DNA from: Streptomyces sp. WM6378 | GTDB lineage: Bacteria; Actinomycetota; Actinomycetes; Streptomycetales; Streptomycetaceae | DNA length: 28,189 nucleotides | Reading direction: 5' to 3' | NCBI RefSeq assembly: GCF_001279695.1 | Contig: NZ_LGDD01000354.1 | Location: forward strand, 1 to 28,189 | In this document: one piece after another, positions 1-7,988 of the stretch | Layout of the letters: each line of letters begins with the position of its first letter | How positions within the stretch are numbered: the stretch's first letter is position 1 | Position numbers and translations under genes: made by a program | Notes under the pieces: model-generated | Database searches by the model: none | The model's input: only the letters and a program-made list of their open reading frames with translations | What the model was told of the DNA's origin: nothing

Positions 1-245
1 CCTCGATCGCGATAGCCCCCATGACAGGGCAATCCCCGCAAGAAACGTTCCCGCAGTCGCACGGCGACCCGGCGATTCACGGAATCGCGGCCAGAACCAA
101 TATCGCGAACGTTCACATCGTCACGCAGAGCGGTCCCGCCACCTTGCGGTCGAGCCGCGAACGACGGCAGTAACTGGGCGACCAGCTCCCAGAGCTCATC
201 AGGAACCAGATGCTTCGACAGATCAGCACCCACGGCCGGCATCAT
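1..245 (-). pseudogene. IS5-type transposase, N-terminal fragment
   Basis: Reading the minus strand from the double ATG at 245/242 gives a protein whose first ~40 residues fit the start of Streptomyces IS5-type DDE transposases (VPDELWELV, then ARPQGGG). After about residue 45, where the family continues into a conserved helical stretch with a CAW motif, the reading frame no longer matches. The element therefore looks decayed or frameshifted. The window edge hides the rest. Only the N-terminal similarity is visible; the assignment to IS5 rather than another DDE group rests on those two motifs. Confidence 0.5.
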
Positions 246-279
246 GCCGCTCGAACATCAAGTCACGTGGCACAGACTT

Positions 280-864
280 CTATGCCTTGACTAGTGCAGC
301 CGATCTGGCGGCCTGCTCGATCTTCGCGCAGTAGGCGGCGCGGGCTTCCTCATCGATCTGCATCTCGTGTTCGGGGCGCATCCCGGTTCGGCCGTCGACG
401 GCTTCGCGCAGGATGTCGGCGTGCCCGGCATGCCGGTTGGTCTCGCCGAGGACGTGGACCACGATGGCGAACAGGTTCGTGTTGGAATAAGGCTCCGGCC
501 ACCACGGCACGTGGCCTGGGGCGTCGAGGGGAAGCTCGTTGAAGGTCGCGTCCGAGTGTTCCCACGTGCGCCGGTAGAACTCGATGATCTGGTCGCGGGT
601 CTCGTCCTCGGTCGCCCACAGATCGCTGCCGTCGTGGTCCTGCCACCGGGGCAGCGGTTCCGGGGAAGGGCGGTCGAAGACCTCGCCGAAGTACCTGGCC
701 TCGACGCTGGCCACGTGTTTGACCAGGCCGAGGAGGTTGGTCCCGGTCGCTGTCAAAGGCCGGCGGGCGTCGTATTCGGACAAGCCGTCGAGTTTCCAGA
801 GCAGCGCCTTGCGGTCCCGCAGCAGTCTCCCGTGCAGGTTGTCCTTCGCGAAATCATCGATCAT
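280..864 (-). CDS. DinB/DUF664 family protein
   Basis: This 194-residue protein has the size and four-helix layout of the DinB superfamily, DUF664 branch. These are small metal-binding proteins related to mycothiol- or bacillithiol-dependent transferases. Candidate metal ligands are His50 (LVKHVASVE) and the later His137, His145 and His148 (HVLGETNRHAGH); the family usually binds a divalent metal through three histidines. The motif GLVKHVASVEARYF is typical of actinobacterial members. The ATG at 864-862 is the first start in frame. No operon partner is visible: it is flanked by IS5-type and IS110-type fragments, so it looks like a stranded host gene. Substrate and reaction cannot be told from the sequence. 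Confidence 0.85.
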   Translation of the reverse strand: MIDDFAKDNLHGRLLRDRKALLWKLDGLSEYDARRPLTATGTNLLGLVKHVASVEARYFGEVFDRPSPEPLPRWQDHDGSDLWATEDETRDQIIEFYRRTWEHSDATFNELPLDAPGHVPWWPEPYSNTNLFAIVVHVLGETNRHAGHADILREAVDGRTGMRPEHEMQIDEEARAAYCAKIEQAARSAALVKA

Positions 865-1002
865 GCGGCATCAGACTGCCATGGGCTGCTCGTGGTCTCA
901 AGATCCCTTACGTGGTCCGGAACGACGGGCAGAGCCGAGACCTGGCCATGGCCGCCGCCCTGAGCAGCTACAAGAAGCTCGCGAAACTTGCCACGTGAGA
1001 CA

Positions 1003-1152
1003 ACCTCTTGCTACGGACGCAAACGGAACGAGGGGAAGGGGCACAAACAGGCCCTGCTCGCTCTGGCCCGTCGACGAGCCAACGTCTTGTGGGCCATGAT
1101 CCGCGACGGAGCGTGTTACGCGGTCCTACCAACCGCCACAGCATCGGCTTGA
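1003..1152 (+). pseudogene. IS110-family transposase, C-terminal fragment
   Basis: The frame ending in TGA at 1150-1152 reads YGRKRNEGKGHKQALLALARRR followed by ANVLWAMIRDG. This is the conserved C-terminal end of IS110-type transposases (R-K-R-x-E-G-K-x-H-x-Q-A-L-x-A-L-A-R-R-R, then a VLxAMxRD helix). Nothing upstream continues the transposase: the DEDD catalytic half is missing. Just before it, 885-998 holds an unrelated open stretch ending YKKLAKLAT and a stop that I do not recognise. Together these account for most of the 350-base gap between the flanking host genes. Confidence 0.6.
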
Positions 1153-1216
1153 CATCGTCGTTGGGAAGTTCTTTAACCTCTGGCCGAGCCTCAGTGACAT
1201 CGGTAGGTTCGCCGCG

Positions 1217-2086
1217 GTGACCTTGATGGAGACGCAGGGCCTCGCGTCGATGAGCGACGGGGCGCAGTTACGTTGGATGGCGCTGGGGGACACGACTCGG
1301 CAGCCGCCCGTGGTCATGCTCCATGGCGGTCCGGGGCTGCCGGACTACCTGGGCGACGTTGCCTCCATGACCGCAGACCTCGCACCCGTGTACCGGTACG
1401 ACCAGCGTGGCACCGGCCAATCCCCGTGGGAGGGCCGTCATTCCCTCGCCCGGCATGTCGACGATCTCGCTGAGCTACTCGACGCATGGGAGGCGTCCAA
1501 GGCCGTGCTGATTGGGCACTCCTACGGCACCGACCTGGCGAGCCGGTTCTGTCTGGCGCACTCTGACCGGGTTGCCGCGATGCTGCTGATGTGCGGGCCG
1601 TTCGTCGGTGATTGGCGCACCGGGGACCGGGCGGAGCGCGAACGCCGCATGTCCACAGCGCAGCAGGAGCGGTTCCGCGCATTGGAGGAGGCACCGCGCC
1701 GTACCGAGGAGCAGGAAGTCGAGCTGCTTACGCTGGCCTGGTTCACTGACCATGCCGATCCCGAACGCGGGTGGCGCTGGGCCGCGCAGGGTGCCCGGCA
1801 GCGGCGCCCCGTCAACTGGGCTATGAACAGCGAACTCGGCAAGGAAGGACGCGCGGACCCGCTCGATGAGCACCTTGCCGAACTGAGTGTGCGCCTGCCC
1901 GCGCGAGCGGAGCTCCTCGGTGGAGTCGCCGATCCCCGCCCTCTGTCGGCCCTCGAATCACTCGCGTTCCGGCTCGATCTTCCGCTGACGCGGATCGAGG
2001 ACGCTGGGCACGAGCCCTGGCTGGAGCAGCCCGACGCCGTGCGTACGCACCTTCGGAGATTCGTGCAAGGCGCGGTGGGCACATAG
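1217..2086 (+). CDS. alpha/beta hydrolase, proline iminopeptidase-like
   Basis: The 289-residue protein is a complete alpha/beta hydrolase. HGGPG at residues 36-40 is the oxyanion-hole motif typical of the proline iminopeptidase/S33 group. GHSYG carries the nucleophile Ser102, GGVADPRP the likely acid Asp239, and AGHEPWLE the catalytic His265. YDQRGTGQSP at 61-70 is also characteristic. A helical, charged cap (about 130-200) sits between the nucleophile and the acid. There is no signal peptide, so it should be cytoplasmic. The GTG at 1217 is preceded by GGTAGG about ten bases upstream; an ATG three codons later is the alternative. The real substrate, peptide or small ester/amide, cannot be inferred. 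It stands alone and is followed by a strong bidirectional hairpin. Confidence 0.88.
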   Translation: MTLMETQGLASMSDGAQLRWMALGDTTRQPPVVMLHGGPGLPDYLGDVASMTADLAPVYRYDQRGTGQSPWEGRHSLARHVDDLAELLDAWEASKAVLIGHSYGTDLASRFCLAHSDRVAAMLLMCGPFVGDWRTGDRAERERRMSTAQQERFRALEEAPRRTEEQEVELLTLAWFTDHADPERGWRWAAQGARQRRPVNWAMNSELGKEGRADPLDEHLAELSVRLPARAELLGGVADPRPLSALESLAFRLDLPLTRIEDAGHEPWLEQPDAVRTHLRRFVQGAVGT

Positions 2087-2218
2087 GTTTTCGCCTGGTC
2101 CGCCGGTCGGCATCATCCCCGGATGCCGGCAGCGCGGGAGGTCCGGTGTCGAAATGGTCCTCGAACTAGGCCGCTCACCTGGGTGTTCGCCGCACGCTGG
2201 AGCGGCCTTCGTCTGATC

Positions 2219-2246
2219 AGGTGCTCCGACCAAGGTGCTCCGATCA
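2219..2246. repeat. tandem 14-bp direct repeat
   Basis: Two adjacent 14-mers, AGGTGCTCCGACCA (2219-2232) and AGGTGCTCCGATCA (2233-2246), differ at one base. They lie just before a long terminator hairpin. No function is evident. Confidence 0.7.
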
Positions 2247-2251
2247 AGACG

Positions 2252-2299
2252 AAGGGTCGGGTGGCCGGGGCGCCTCTACGCCCCGGCCACCCGACCCTT
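2252..2299. terminator. perfect 21-bp terminator hairpin
   Basis: Bases 2252-2272 are perfectly complementary to 2279-2299 with a six-base loop (CCTCTA). The stem is GC-rich with AAGGGTC/GACCCTT at its base, a TTCC tract on the plus side and GTC on the other. It would end transcription of the hydrolase gene and insulate the next operon. Confidence 0.85.
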
Positions 2300-2424
2300 C
2301 CTTGTGAACTCCCACATCTCGTCGCAGAGTTCAGGATCAAGGGGAAGGCCGCCCGCATACCCTGCGATCACTCCAAAGAGCGACCACGCGGTCGAGCCCG
2401 ATGTTAAGGATCAAGCTTACTGCC

Positions 2425-2478
2425 ACCACCTTCTTTCCTGACGGGAAAGAAGGTGGTACTTTCCTTGTGCGAAAGTAC
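2425..2478. promoter_or_regulatory. two tandem operator-like dyads (CTTTC-N7-GAAAG)
   Basis: Two inverted repeats share half-site and spacing. TTCTTTC at 2431-2437 pairs with GAAAGAA at 2445-2451, and TACTTTC at 2457-2463 pairs with GAAAGTA at 2471-2477. Both have seven-base spacers and their centres are 26 bases apart. The first dyad extends to a 14-bp arm (2425-2438 with 2444-2457). They sit 35-80 bases upstream of a gene pair that ends in a winged-helix regulator. That placement suggests autoregulation by the regulator rather than transcription termination, since no U-tract follows. This is inference; a terminator or attenuator is the alternative. Confidence 0.6.
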
Positions 2479-2511
2479 CCCCCGGAAGATTGATGGCCAA
2501 GGGCACCACCC

Positions 2512-2964
2512 ATGACCTCTTACGACGCCCAGACCGCCCTCAACGCGATACACCACCGCCAGGAGCAGACGCGTGATGAATACATGCGCCACGCCTACTC
2601 CCGTCCCTACGTGCTCATTTCGGCGCTTGGGCTGTTCGCCGTGTGTGCGTCCTTCGATCTGCCGAGCCGTTGGGGCACCGCCGCCGTCCTGATAGGGAAC
2701 GGACTGACCCTGGGAGGGCTGTTCGTGCACCAGCGCCGGGCCCCCGCCCGCAGGAAATGCGAAGGCCGGGAGGTGCTGTTCCTTGCGGCAATAGGGGCCC
2801 TTGGCGTCACGCTCTTCTGGACGGTGGCGGTCGCCGCCTACTTCCTCGACCTGCCGGCGCGGCACACGATCGCCGCAGCCGTCAGTACCCTGGCGTGCGT
2901 GGCCGGCATGTACGCGCTGCGCCCGGCCGTCAAGGGGATGATCCGCAGGGACGGCCACGGCTGA
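2512..2964 (+). CDS. four-helix integral membrane protein
   Basis: I do not recognise the family of this 150-residue protein. Four hydrophobic segments are visible at about residues 29-47, 52-69, 83-103 and 110-133. They are separated by short basic loops (HQRRAPARRKCEGRE between the second and third), with a polar N-terminal helix rich in Gln/Arg and a basic C-terminus (RRDGHG). The ATG at 2512 follows AAGGG by nine bases. Its TGA overlaps the ATG of the winged-helix regulator (TGATG), so the two are translationally coupled. A membrane protein co-expressed with a small regulator behind shared dyads often forms a stress- or compound-responsive unit; the signal is unknown. Confidence 0.8.
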   Translation: MTSYDAQTALNAIHHRQEQTRDEYMRHAYSRPYVLISALGLFAVCASFDLPSRWGTAAVLIGNGLTLGGLFVHQRRAPARRKCEGREVLFLAAIGALGVTLFWTVAVAAYFLDLPARHTIAAAVSTLACVAGMYALRPAVKGMIRRDGHG

Positions 2965-3266
2965 TGGACCCCGACTTCGATGAGTTCCTGCATGTTCCGG
3001 CGCGGCTCTCGGTCGTGGCGCTGCTGGCTCCGGCCGACTGGGTGGAGTTCGGGTTCGTCCGCATCACGGTGGACACCAGCGACTCGGCCCTGTCCAAGCA
3101 GATCGCCGCGTTGTCGGACGCCGGGTATGTCGAGGTGCGCAAAACACGGAACCCCACAGGACGACACACCCACCTCCGCCTCACCCCGCAAGGACGTCAG
3201 GCATTCCAGCGGCACGCCTCGGCTCTGGAGAGGATCGTGGCAGCAGCGCGCGAACCCCTGGAGTGA
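2964..3266 (+). CDS. winged-helix transcriptional regulator (HTH_34/MarR-like)
   Basis: This 100-residue protein is essentially one winged-helix domain. It has an N-terminal helix (PARLSVVALLAPADWVEF), a recognition helix (DSALSKQIAALSDAGYVEVRK), a wing (RHTHLRLTPQGRQAF), and a C-terminal dimerisation helix (HASALERIVAA). The LTPQGRxAF motif is characteristic of the short MarR/PadR-like regulators of Pfam HTH_34. The ATG shares its A with the TGA of the upstream membrane-protein gene, which supports this start over longer readings. The likely operators are the two CTTTC-N7-GAAAG dyads ahead of the operon. No ligand-binding domain is present. Confidence 0.88.
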   Translation: MDPDFDEFLHVPARLSVVALLAPADWVEFGFVRITVDTSDSALSKQIAALSDAGYVEVRKTRNPTGRHTHLRLTPQGRQAFQRHASALERIVAAAREPLE

Positions 3267-3491
3267 CCGCAGGACCGGAACCCGGCGGCGCGGGCCGGCA
3301 CACCAACACCGCCAAACCCGAACCGCCGGGCAGCCGGCATCTGCCGACCAGGGCTGAGTGAGGGCGAGTCCGGTTTCGGCCAGGCAGCCGTCGACCAGGT
3401 GCGGGCGGTACTGAATCCTCCTGAGGCTCAGCTTGAATCCGTGAAGTCCGAGGGGAATGACGGGTTGTGAACCCTGCGGTAGGACGTCGTC

Positions 3492-3728
3492 ATGCGGTAC
3501 CCGCAAAAGGGCAGGCTGACGCCTGCCGAGCAGGAGAAGCGGGAATCGGTGCGGCTGGAGGCGGCCGAGCGGTTTGAGGCCGGGGCGGGCACCGCGAAGG
3601 TCGCGGCGGAGTTGCGGGTGTCGGACCGGTCGGTGCGCCGGTGGCGGGCCGCCTGGCGGGACGGCGGGGCGGTGGCTCTGGCCTCGAAGGGGCCGGTGGC
3701 GGTGGAGCGGCTGTCGCCGCAGCAGTGA
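3492..3728 (+). pseudogene. IS630-family transposase, N-terminal HTH fragment
   Basis: The reading starts MRYPQKGRLTPAEQEKRE and continues AAERFEAGAGTAKVAAELRVS, then RSVRRWRAAWRDGG. This is the helix-turn-helix of Streptomyces IS630-type transposases (family length about 350). It stops after 78 residues. A few matching residues (RLEAELKHGPQA) continue past the TGA at 3726-3728, so a nonsense change plus deletion removed the DDE domain. Upstream, 3354-3470 has a short open stretch ending GNDGL and a stop that may be another fragment. Bases 3740-3933 show nothing I can assign. Confidence 0.65.
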
Positions 3729-3966
3729 CAGCGCCTGGAGGCGGAGTTGAAGCACGGGCCACAAGCGTTGAGGCTTCAACACTGACCGTCCGCTGGTTGT
3801 CTGCGGCGCGAAGCAAGAGGCCATTGAACTCACGCTAGATCCCCCAACCGCCCTTTTCCCACCAGACACCCACGGCTAGCTTGCATCGTTCTCATGCTTG
3901 ATTCCGGGTCACCAGTGCGCAGCCTCAAGCACCCTCAGTGGGGCTTCTGTGATGGTTCGCTGGATT

Positions 3967-4389
3967 TCAGGGTGAGTTGGGGTTCGGGATGGCCGGTGCG
4001 GGCTGGGCGGGGGTGAACAGGCCGGGTTCGGGCTCGGTGAGAATGTCGCGGTCGACCAGGCGTTTGAGCTTGGCGCGGACGCTCTCGGTGTGCCGTGGCT
4101 CGGTGCCGATGCCCAGGATTTCGCAGATCTCCTTGGCGCGGAGCCCGTGTCCGGCCTGTCCGATGGTGGCGAGCACCTCGCGGTACCCGGGCGGCAACGG
4201 CTCGGACGCCTCGATGTCGTCCTCGGCGGCCAGTTCCAGCATCGCCTCGCGGGTGATGTCCAGGCGTTCCAGGGTGCGTTCGGTGGCAGTGAGCTGTTCG
4301 GTGAGGAGTGCGATCTGCTCACGCAGGTGTCCGGCTGTCTCGCGTATCAGCTGCTGCCGGGCCTCGATCTTGTCCAGGAGGTGCTTCAT
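3967..4389 (-). CDS. coiled-coil/winged-helix protein carried by the IS5-type element
   Basis: The 140-residue protein has an N-terminal coiled coil (about residues 1-55, heptad-like LLDKIEARQQLIRETAGHLR and onward). An acidic linker follows, then a winged-helix domain (about 68-120: PPGYREVLATIGQAGHGLRA, KEICEILGIG, SVRAKLKRLVDRDIL). The tail is Pro-rich. It resembles small MarR-like DNA-binding proteins but I cannot name the family. The ATG at 4389 lies inside the 3' end of the transposase reading, so the genes overlap by 71 bases in different frames. Its position within the element's terminal repeats suggests an IS-borne regulator of transposition or of host expression. Function is inference. 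Confidence 0.72.
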   Translation of the reverse strand: MKHLLDKIEARQQLIRETAGHLREQIALLTEQLTATERTLERLDITREAMLELAAEDDIEASEPLPPGYREVLATIGQAGHGLRAKEICEILGIGTEPRHTESVRAKLKRLVDRDILTEPEPGLFTPAQPAPAIPNPNSP

Positions 4390-5257
4390 CGACGCTCCCG
4401 CTCGTTGGGGGTGCCGGCCGCCGGTCGGGCGGGTCCCGCCAGGTCGCGGTGGTGGTGTGGGTGAGACGGCGGAGCATGACGTCGGTCATGGACCAGTGGA
4501 TCCACGCGACTGAGCTGGCCGGCTTGGCCTCGTAGTCACGCGTGAGACGTCTGGGGAGCATGAGAGTGCCGAGCGTCTGCTCGACCACCCACCGCTTGGG
4601 CTGCGGGGTGAACCCCGTCGTCCGCGGATCGCGTTGGACGATCTCGACGTCGATGCCGAGGCGGGCACCGTGCTCCACGACGGCCGCCTTGAACCCGGCG
4701 TCCACCCACGCCTTCGTCACCGCCGAGGCGGTGCGGGCGACCTTGTCCAGCAGCACGGCTCCGACGGCGTTGTCGTGCACGCTCGCGGCGACGACAATCA
4801 CGGCGCTGACCAGGCCGATCACGTCGGTGGCGATGCCTCTTTCCCGGCCCGGGCTCCTCTTGCCCGGATCCAGCCCGGTCGTCTCCTTCGGAGCATTCGT
4901 CGAGGCACGCACGGTCTGCGAGTCGAGCACGACGGCGGTGGGATCCTCGCGCCGCCGGCGCATCTCCCGGGCCAGGCAGCGCAGCAACTCGTGAATGGTC
5001 TCGGCCGTCCCGTCATCACGCCAGAGGCCGAAGTAGTAGTACGTCGCACCCGTGGGCGGCAGGTCGTGGGGCAGACAGCGCCACTGGCAGCCGGTCCGGG
5101 CCTGGTACAGCAACGCGTTGACGATCTCCCGCATAGCGTACTGGCCCTCGTGCCCGCTGACCGAGGGATGCTTCGCCTTCCACGCGGCGATGACCGGCCG
5201 GATCAGCTCCCAGGCTTCATCCGACAGGTCGCTCGGGTACGGCTCGCGTCCGTCCAC
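4319..5257 (-). CDS. IS5-family DDE transposase
   Basis: An intact transposase of about 312 residues if started at the GTG at 5257. The N-terminal domain (EPYPSDLSDEAWELIRPVI, then YQARTGCQWRCLPHDLPP) and the catalytic core are typical of the Streptomyces IS5 group. VVLDSQTVRAS provides the first Asp, AWVDAGFK the second, and RWVVEQTLGTLMLPRRLTRDYE (shortened here as RWVVEQTLG) the Glu. A GTG two codons upstream is equally possible, and a longer open frame reaches 5356. The C-terminus runs on about 40 residues beyond the usual end (ATWRD) into the passenger gene. No frameshift is seen, so the element may be active. Confidence 0.88.
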   Translation of the reverse strand: MDGREPYPSDLSDEAWELIRPVIAAWKAKHPSVSGHEGQYAMREIVNALLYQARTGCQWRCLPHDLPPTGATYYYFGLWRDDGTAETIHELLRCLAREMRRRREDPTAVVLDSQTVRASTNAPKETTGLDPGKRSPGRERGIATDVIGLVSAVIVVAASVHDNAVGAVLLDKVARTASAVTKAWVDAGFKAAVVEHGARLGIDVEIVQRDPRTTGFTPQPKRWVVEQTLGTLMLPRRLTRDYEAKPASSVAWIHWSMTDVMLRRLTHTTTATWRDPPDRRPAPPTSGSVDEAPPGQDRGPAAADTRDSRTPA

Positions 5258-5360
5258 CCCCACAGCGCACCGTGTTCCCGGCCACGGTGAAGCCCTCGAA
5301 CCGGACAACCCACCTTCAAGCACTACCAGGAACACTGAACCTCGCAGAACACCCACTCAG

Positions 5361-5702
5361 AGCACTCTTCCTCGGCGTCCGGGACCCGGGAGTGCATCAG
5401 CCTCGCTCGGACAGACACCTCGAACGTTCCATGGCGTGCCCGCCCGGATGTCGCCGATGGAACCGCATGAGAGACCTGAGGCGCTCGCCAGAACGCGACA
5501 CGGTCGGCCTGTCCTGCTGAGTGGCACGGGTGACGCCCTTCCCCGGAGGTCTACTCCTCCCCCAGCATCACGGCACCGCCCCGCCCAGGCGCCGTCTGGC
5601 GCCAACCATGGGCTGTGGTCTTGCGGTGTCAATGCTGCGGCAATAGCCCGTAAGACAGGGGGAAACACTAACCGTCGGGCGGATCTCTGCTAGCCGGTGA
5701 AC
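5361..5702. other. intergenic stretch without a supported gene
   Basis: Between the right end of the IS5-type element and the glucanase promoter I see no convincing coding sequence. The only structure is a small GGCGCC-GTCT-GGCGCC hairpin near 5587-5602. Open frames here lack family features and normal start context. Confidence 0.5.
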
Positions 5703-5733
5703 TTGACTCTGCGGACGCACGGCAGAATACGGT
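5703..5733 (+). promoter_or_regulatory. predicted promoter of the GH16 gene
   Basis: TTGACT at 5703-5708 and TACGGT at 5728-5733 (TAnnnT form) are separated by 19 bases, acceptable for a Streptomyces housekeeping-type promoter. It lies inside the longest open reading of the gene, which argues for a start downstream of about 5740. Confidence 0.4.
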
Positions 5734-5759
5734 TAGGAACAGCATCCATCCCCGCTGAA

Positions 5760-5779
5760 ATTCTCCTCGCCAGGAGAAT
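5760..5779. promoter_or_regulatory. hairpin over the ribosome site of the GH16 gene
   Basis: ATTCTCCT (5760-5767) is perfectly complementary to AGGAGAAT (5772-5779) with a CGCC tetraloop. The right arm contains the AGGAG sequence and the first bases of the ATG at 5778. The hairpin could limit translation initiation. Confidence 0.45.
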
Positions 5780-7937
5780 GCACAGAGAATTGAGAATACC
5801 CCCAGTGCCCCCAGACACGACGCCCAACAGACTCCCGGCCGTGTACCGCAGATTCCTGCGCCGCATAGCAGGTGCCGCGCTCACCACATCCCTCAGCGCC
5901 GCCCTCCTCGCTCTTCCGGCAAGCCCCGCCGCCGCGTTTGCCGGGCAGGCGGACTCCAATCAGTGGGAAGCCGTCTGGTCGGACGAGTTCAACGGAGCAT
6001 CGCACCAACCCGGAGACGCGTGGACCTACGAGGTCGGGAACGCGGGAAACTACAACTCCGGCAACAAGGAGCTGCAGTACTACACCAAGGACGCGGACAA
6101 CGCCCAGACCGATGGGGAGAACCTCGTCATCACCGCCCTGCGCGGGTCCAAGAACCTCAAGTGTGCCTATGTACGCAGGGACAACCCCGGCTGGGCGCAA
6201 GCCAACAATCCGGATCTGGCGCAGCGTAAGGAAGCCGACTGCGACTACACCTCCGCCCGCATCACCACTCAGAACGCGCCGTTCGCCCAGTCTCGGTATG
6301 GCCGGATGGAAGCGCGCATCAAGCTACCCGGCGGAAAGGGGCTGCTGCCCGCTTTCTGGGCGCTGGGCACCAGCCAAGGGTGGCCCAATGGCGGTGAGAT
6401 GGACATTCTGGAATCCGTCGCCAAGGCGGATGAGTGCCTGGTGTGCAGCGGGCTGATCGGGCCCAGCCGGCTGGTCGACCCCCTGTCCGGTGACGCTCGA
6501 TACCGTTACAAGTGGGGGCGGGGCAGCGGGAACACTTTTCGGGCGTTGAGCAACGAACAGCTTTCGGGCGGCTTTCACGTCTATGCGATGGACTGGTTCC
6601 CGGACCGTGTCGCCTTCTCCGTGGACGGCATTCCGATTCTTGAGCAACGCAAAGCCGATGTACCGCAGGGCAGTTGGGTCTTCGACCGGCCCTTCTACAT
6701 GGTCCTCAACCTCGCCGTCGGCGGCGGATGGCCCCAGGACCCACCCACCGAGACGGCCTTCCCTCAGAAGATGTACGTCGATTATGTGCGGCTCTACCAG
6801 CCCAAGCGGCCGCTGGCGGACGCAACCGGCACTATCCACAGCCCGTACGCGGGAAACAAGTGCATCGACGTGGTGGGAGCATCGGCGGCCAACGGCACTC
6901 CGCTGCAGACCCTCACCTGCAAGAACAACACGGCGCAGCGATGGAGTGTGAAGAGGGACGGCACCGTGCGCAGCGCGCTCGCGGAAGGCAAGTGCCTGGA
7001 CATAACAACCTCGGGCACCTCCGATGGGACGCCAGTGCAACTCTACGACTGCAACGGCTCCGGCGCGCAGCAGTGGATCACGTTGAAGGACGGGAAGTTG
7101 CGCAATCCCAACTCCGGGAAGTGCCTGCACATCGCCAACGCCTCCGCGGCGGAGTACGCCCGCCTGGAGATCTACCAATGCATCGACACCCCGGCTGGGG
7201 TCTGGGCTCTTCCTGTGTCCGCCGAGTGGCCCCTGCACGACCGGCTCATGGACCCGGCCAATCTCGACAAGCCCTCCAAGGAGCCGATGACCGCACAGAA
7301 CGCCAACGGAACGGCACACAGCCTGACATGCACCGCCGGTTCCAGCTGGGCGGACGACACCACGCGCGGCGTGCACGCGCGCTTTGACGGTGCCAGCGGC
7401 TCCTGCACCGCGGGCGGGCCGGTGATGAACACCGCCGAGAGCTTCACCGTGTCGGCGTGGGTAAGGCTGGACTCCCTGGACCAGAGCTCGAACCGCACCA
7501 TTGTCAGCCAGGACGGTGAGCAGACCAGCGGCTTCCACCTCCAGTACGACGCTCAGTCGAAGAAATGGGCGTTCAAGCGCATGGGCGAGGACTCAGCCAC
7601 TCCGCAAGGAAACACAGGGACCCTCTCCCTGGCGCCCGCCAGCACCGAGTGGACCCATTTGACCGGTGTCTACAACGCCACCACGAACACCCTTGGCCTT
7701 TACGTGAACGGCCAGCCCCAAGGCGCCCCCGTCAGCCTGACCCTCAAGCCCTGGGCAGCCAAGGGCTCCTTCACCATCGGCCGAGGCAAGTGGGCCGGGA
7801 CCAACGGTGACTACTTCCCTGGACGGATCAGCTCCGTCCGCGCCGTGAGCACCGACCTTCCGGCTGACGCAATCAGCGCGCTCTACCAGGAAGACGTCCA
7901 CCGGATGAACCTGGAACTCCCCCGGCCCGGCAGCTGA
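5778..7937 (+). CDS. secreted GH16 beta-glucanase with ricin-type and LamG-like domains
   Basis: This is about 719 residues if started at ATG 5778; GTG 5697 and GTG 5841 are in frame and the true start is uncertain. A signal peptide (RRFLRRIAGAALTTSLSA, cut near SPAAA) is followed by a GH16 catalytic domain to about residue 345. It carries the signature GEMDILESV: Glu207 nucleophile, Asp209 and Glu212 acid/base. GH16 enzymes cleave beta-1,3 or mixed-linked glucans, laminarin or agar-type galactans; the exact substrate is open. Residues ~348-480 form a CBM13 ricin-B domain with three QxW-type repeats (AQRWSV, AQQWIT, AGVWAL). Residues ~518-705 form a LamG-like jelly roll (MNTAESFTVSAWVRL, then WTHLTGVYNATTNTLGLYVNG). 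It stands alone between a predicted promoter and a terminator. Confidence 0.93.
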   Translation: MHRELRIPPVPPDTTPNRLPAVYRRFLRRIAGAALTTSLSAALLALPASPAAAFAGQADSNQWEAVWSDEFNGASHQPGDAWTYEVGNAGNYNSGNKELQYYTKDADNAQTDGENLVITALRGSKNLKCAYVRRDNPGWAQANNPDLAQRKEADCDYTSARITTQNAPFAQSRYGRMEARIKLPGGKGLLPAFWALGTSQGWPNGGEMDILESVAKADECLVCSGLIGPSRLVDPLSGDARYRYKWGRGSGNTFRALSNEQLSGGFHVYAMDWFPDRVAFSVDGIPILEQRKADVPQGSWVFDRPFYMVLNLAVGGGWPQDPPTETAFPQKMYVDYVRLYQPKRPLADATGTIHSPYAGNKCIDVVGASAANGTPLQTLTCKNNTAQRWSVKRDGTVRSALAEGKCLDITTSGTSDGTPVQLYDCNGSGAQQWITLKDGKLRNPNSGKCLHIANASAAEYARLEIYQCIDTPAGVWALPVSAEWPLHDRLMDPANLDKPSKEPMTAQNANGTAHSLTCTAGSSWADDTTRGVHARFDGASGSCTAGGPVMNTAESFTVSAWVRLDSLDQSSNRTIVSQDGEQTSGFHLQYDAQSKKWAFKRMGEDSATPQGNTGTLSLAPASTEWTHLTGVYNATTNTLGLYVNGQPQGAPVSLTLKPWAAKGSFTIGRGKWAGTNGDYFPGRISSVRAVSTDLPADAISALYQEDVHRMNLELPRPGS

Positions 7938-7960
7938 CCAACGGGCAGCGCCCACTGGCG

Positions 7961-7988
7961 CCGCCGGCCCCGCAGTCCGAGCCGGCGG
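7961..7988 (+). terminator. terminator-like hairpin after the GH16 gene
   Basis: CCGCCGGC at 7961-7968 pairs with GCCGGCGG at 7981-7988 around a twelve-base loop, starting 23 bases past the stop codon. Confidence 0.5.

Larger units (their letters stand above)
3934..5360 (-). mobile_element. complete IS5-type element carrying a winged-helix passenger gene
   Basis: The ends can be read as imperfect terminal inverted repeats. Starting CTCAGTGGGGCTTCTGTGA at 3934 and, on the other strand, CTGAGTGGGTGTTCTGCGA inward from 5360, 22 of 28 aligned positions match with one gap. AGCAC occurs at 3928-3932, one base outside the left end, and at 5361-5365, directly outside the right end; it is a possible target duplication with one base uncertain. 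The 1427-bp element contains a transposase and a second, same-strand gene, both inside the repeats. Confidence 0.65.

Noticed and set aside
5697..5777. GTG 5697 as the start of the GH16 gene
   Set aside because: No ribosome site, a promoter-like pair lies inside, and the added residues do not improve the signal peptide.
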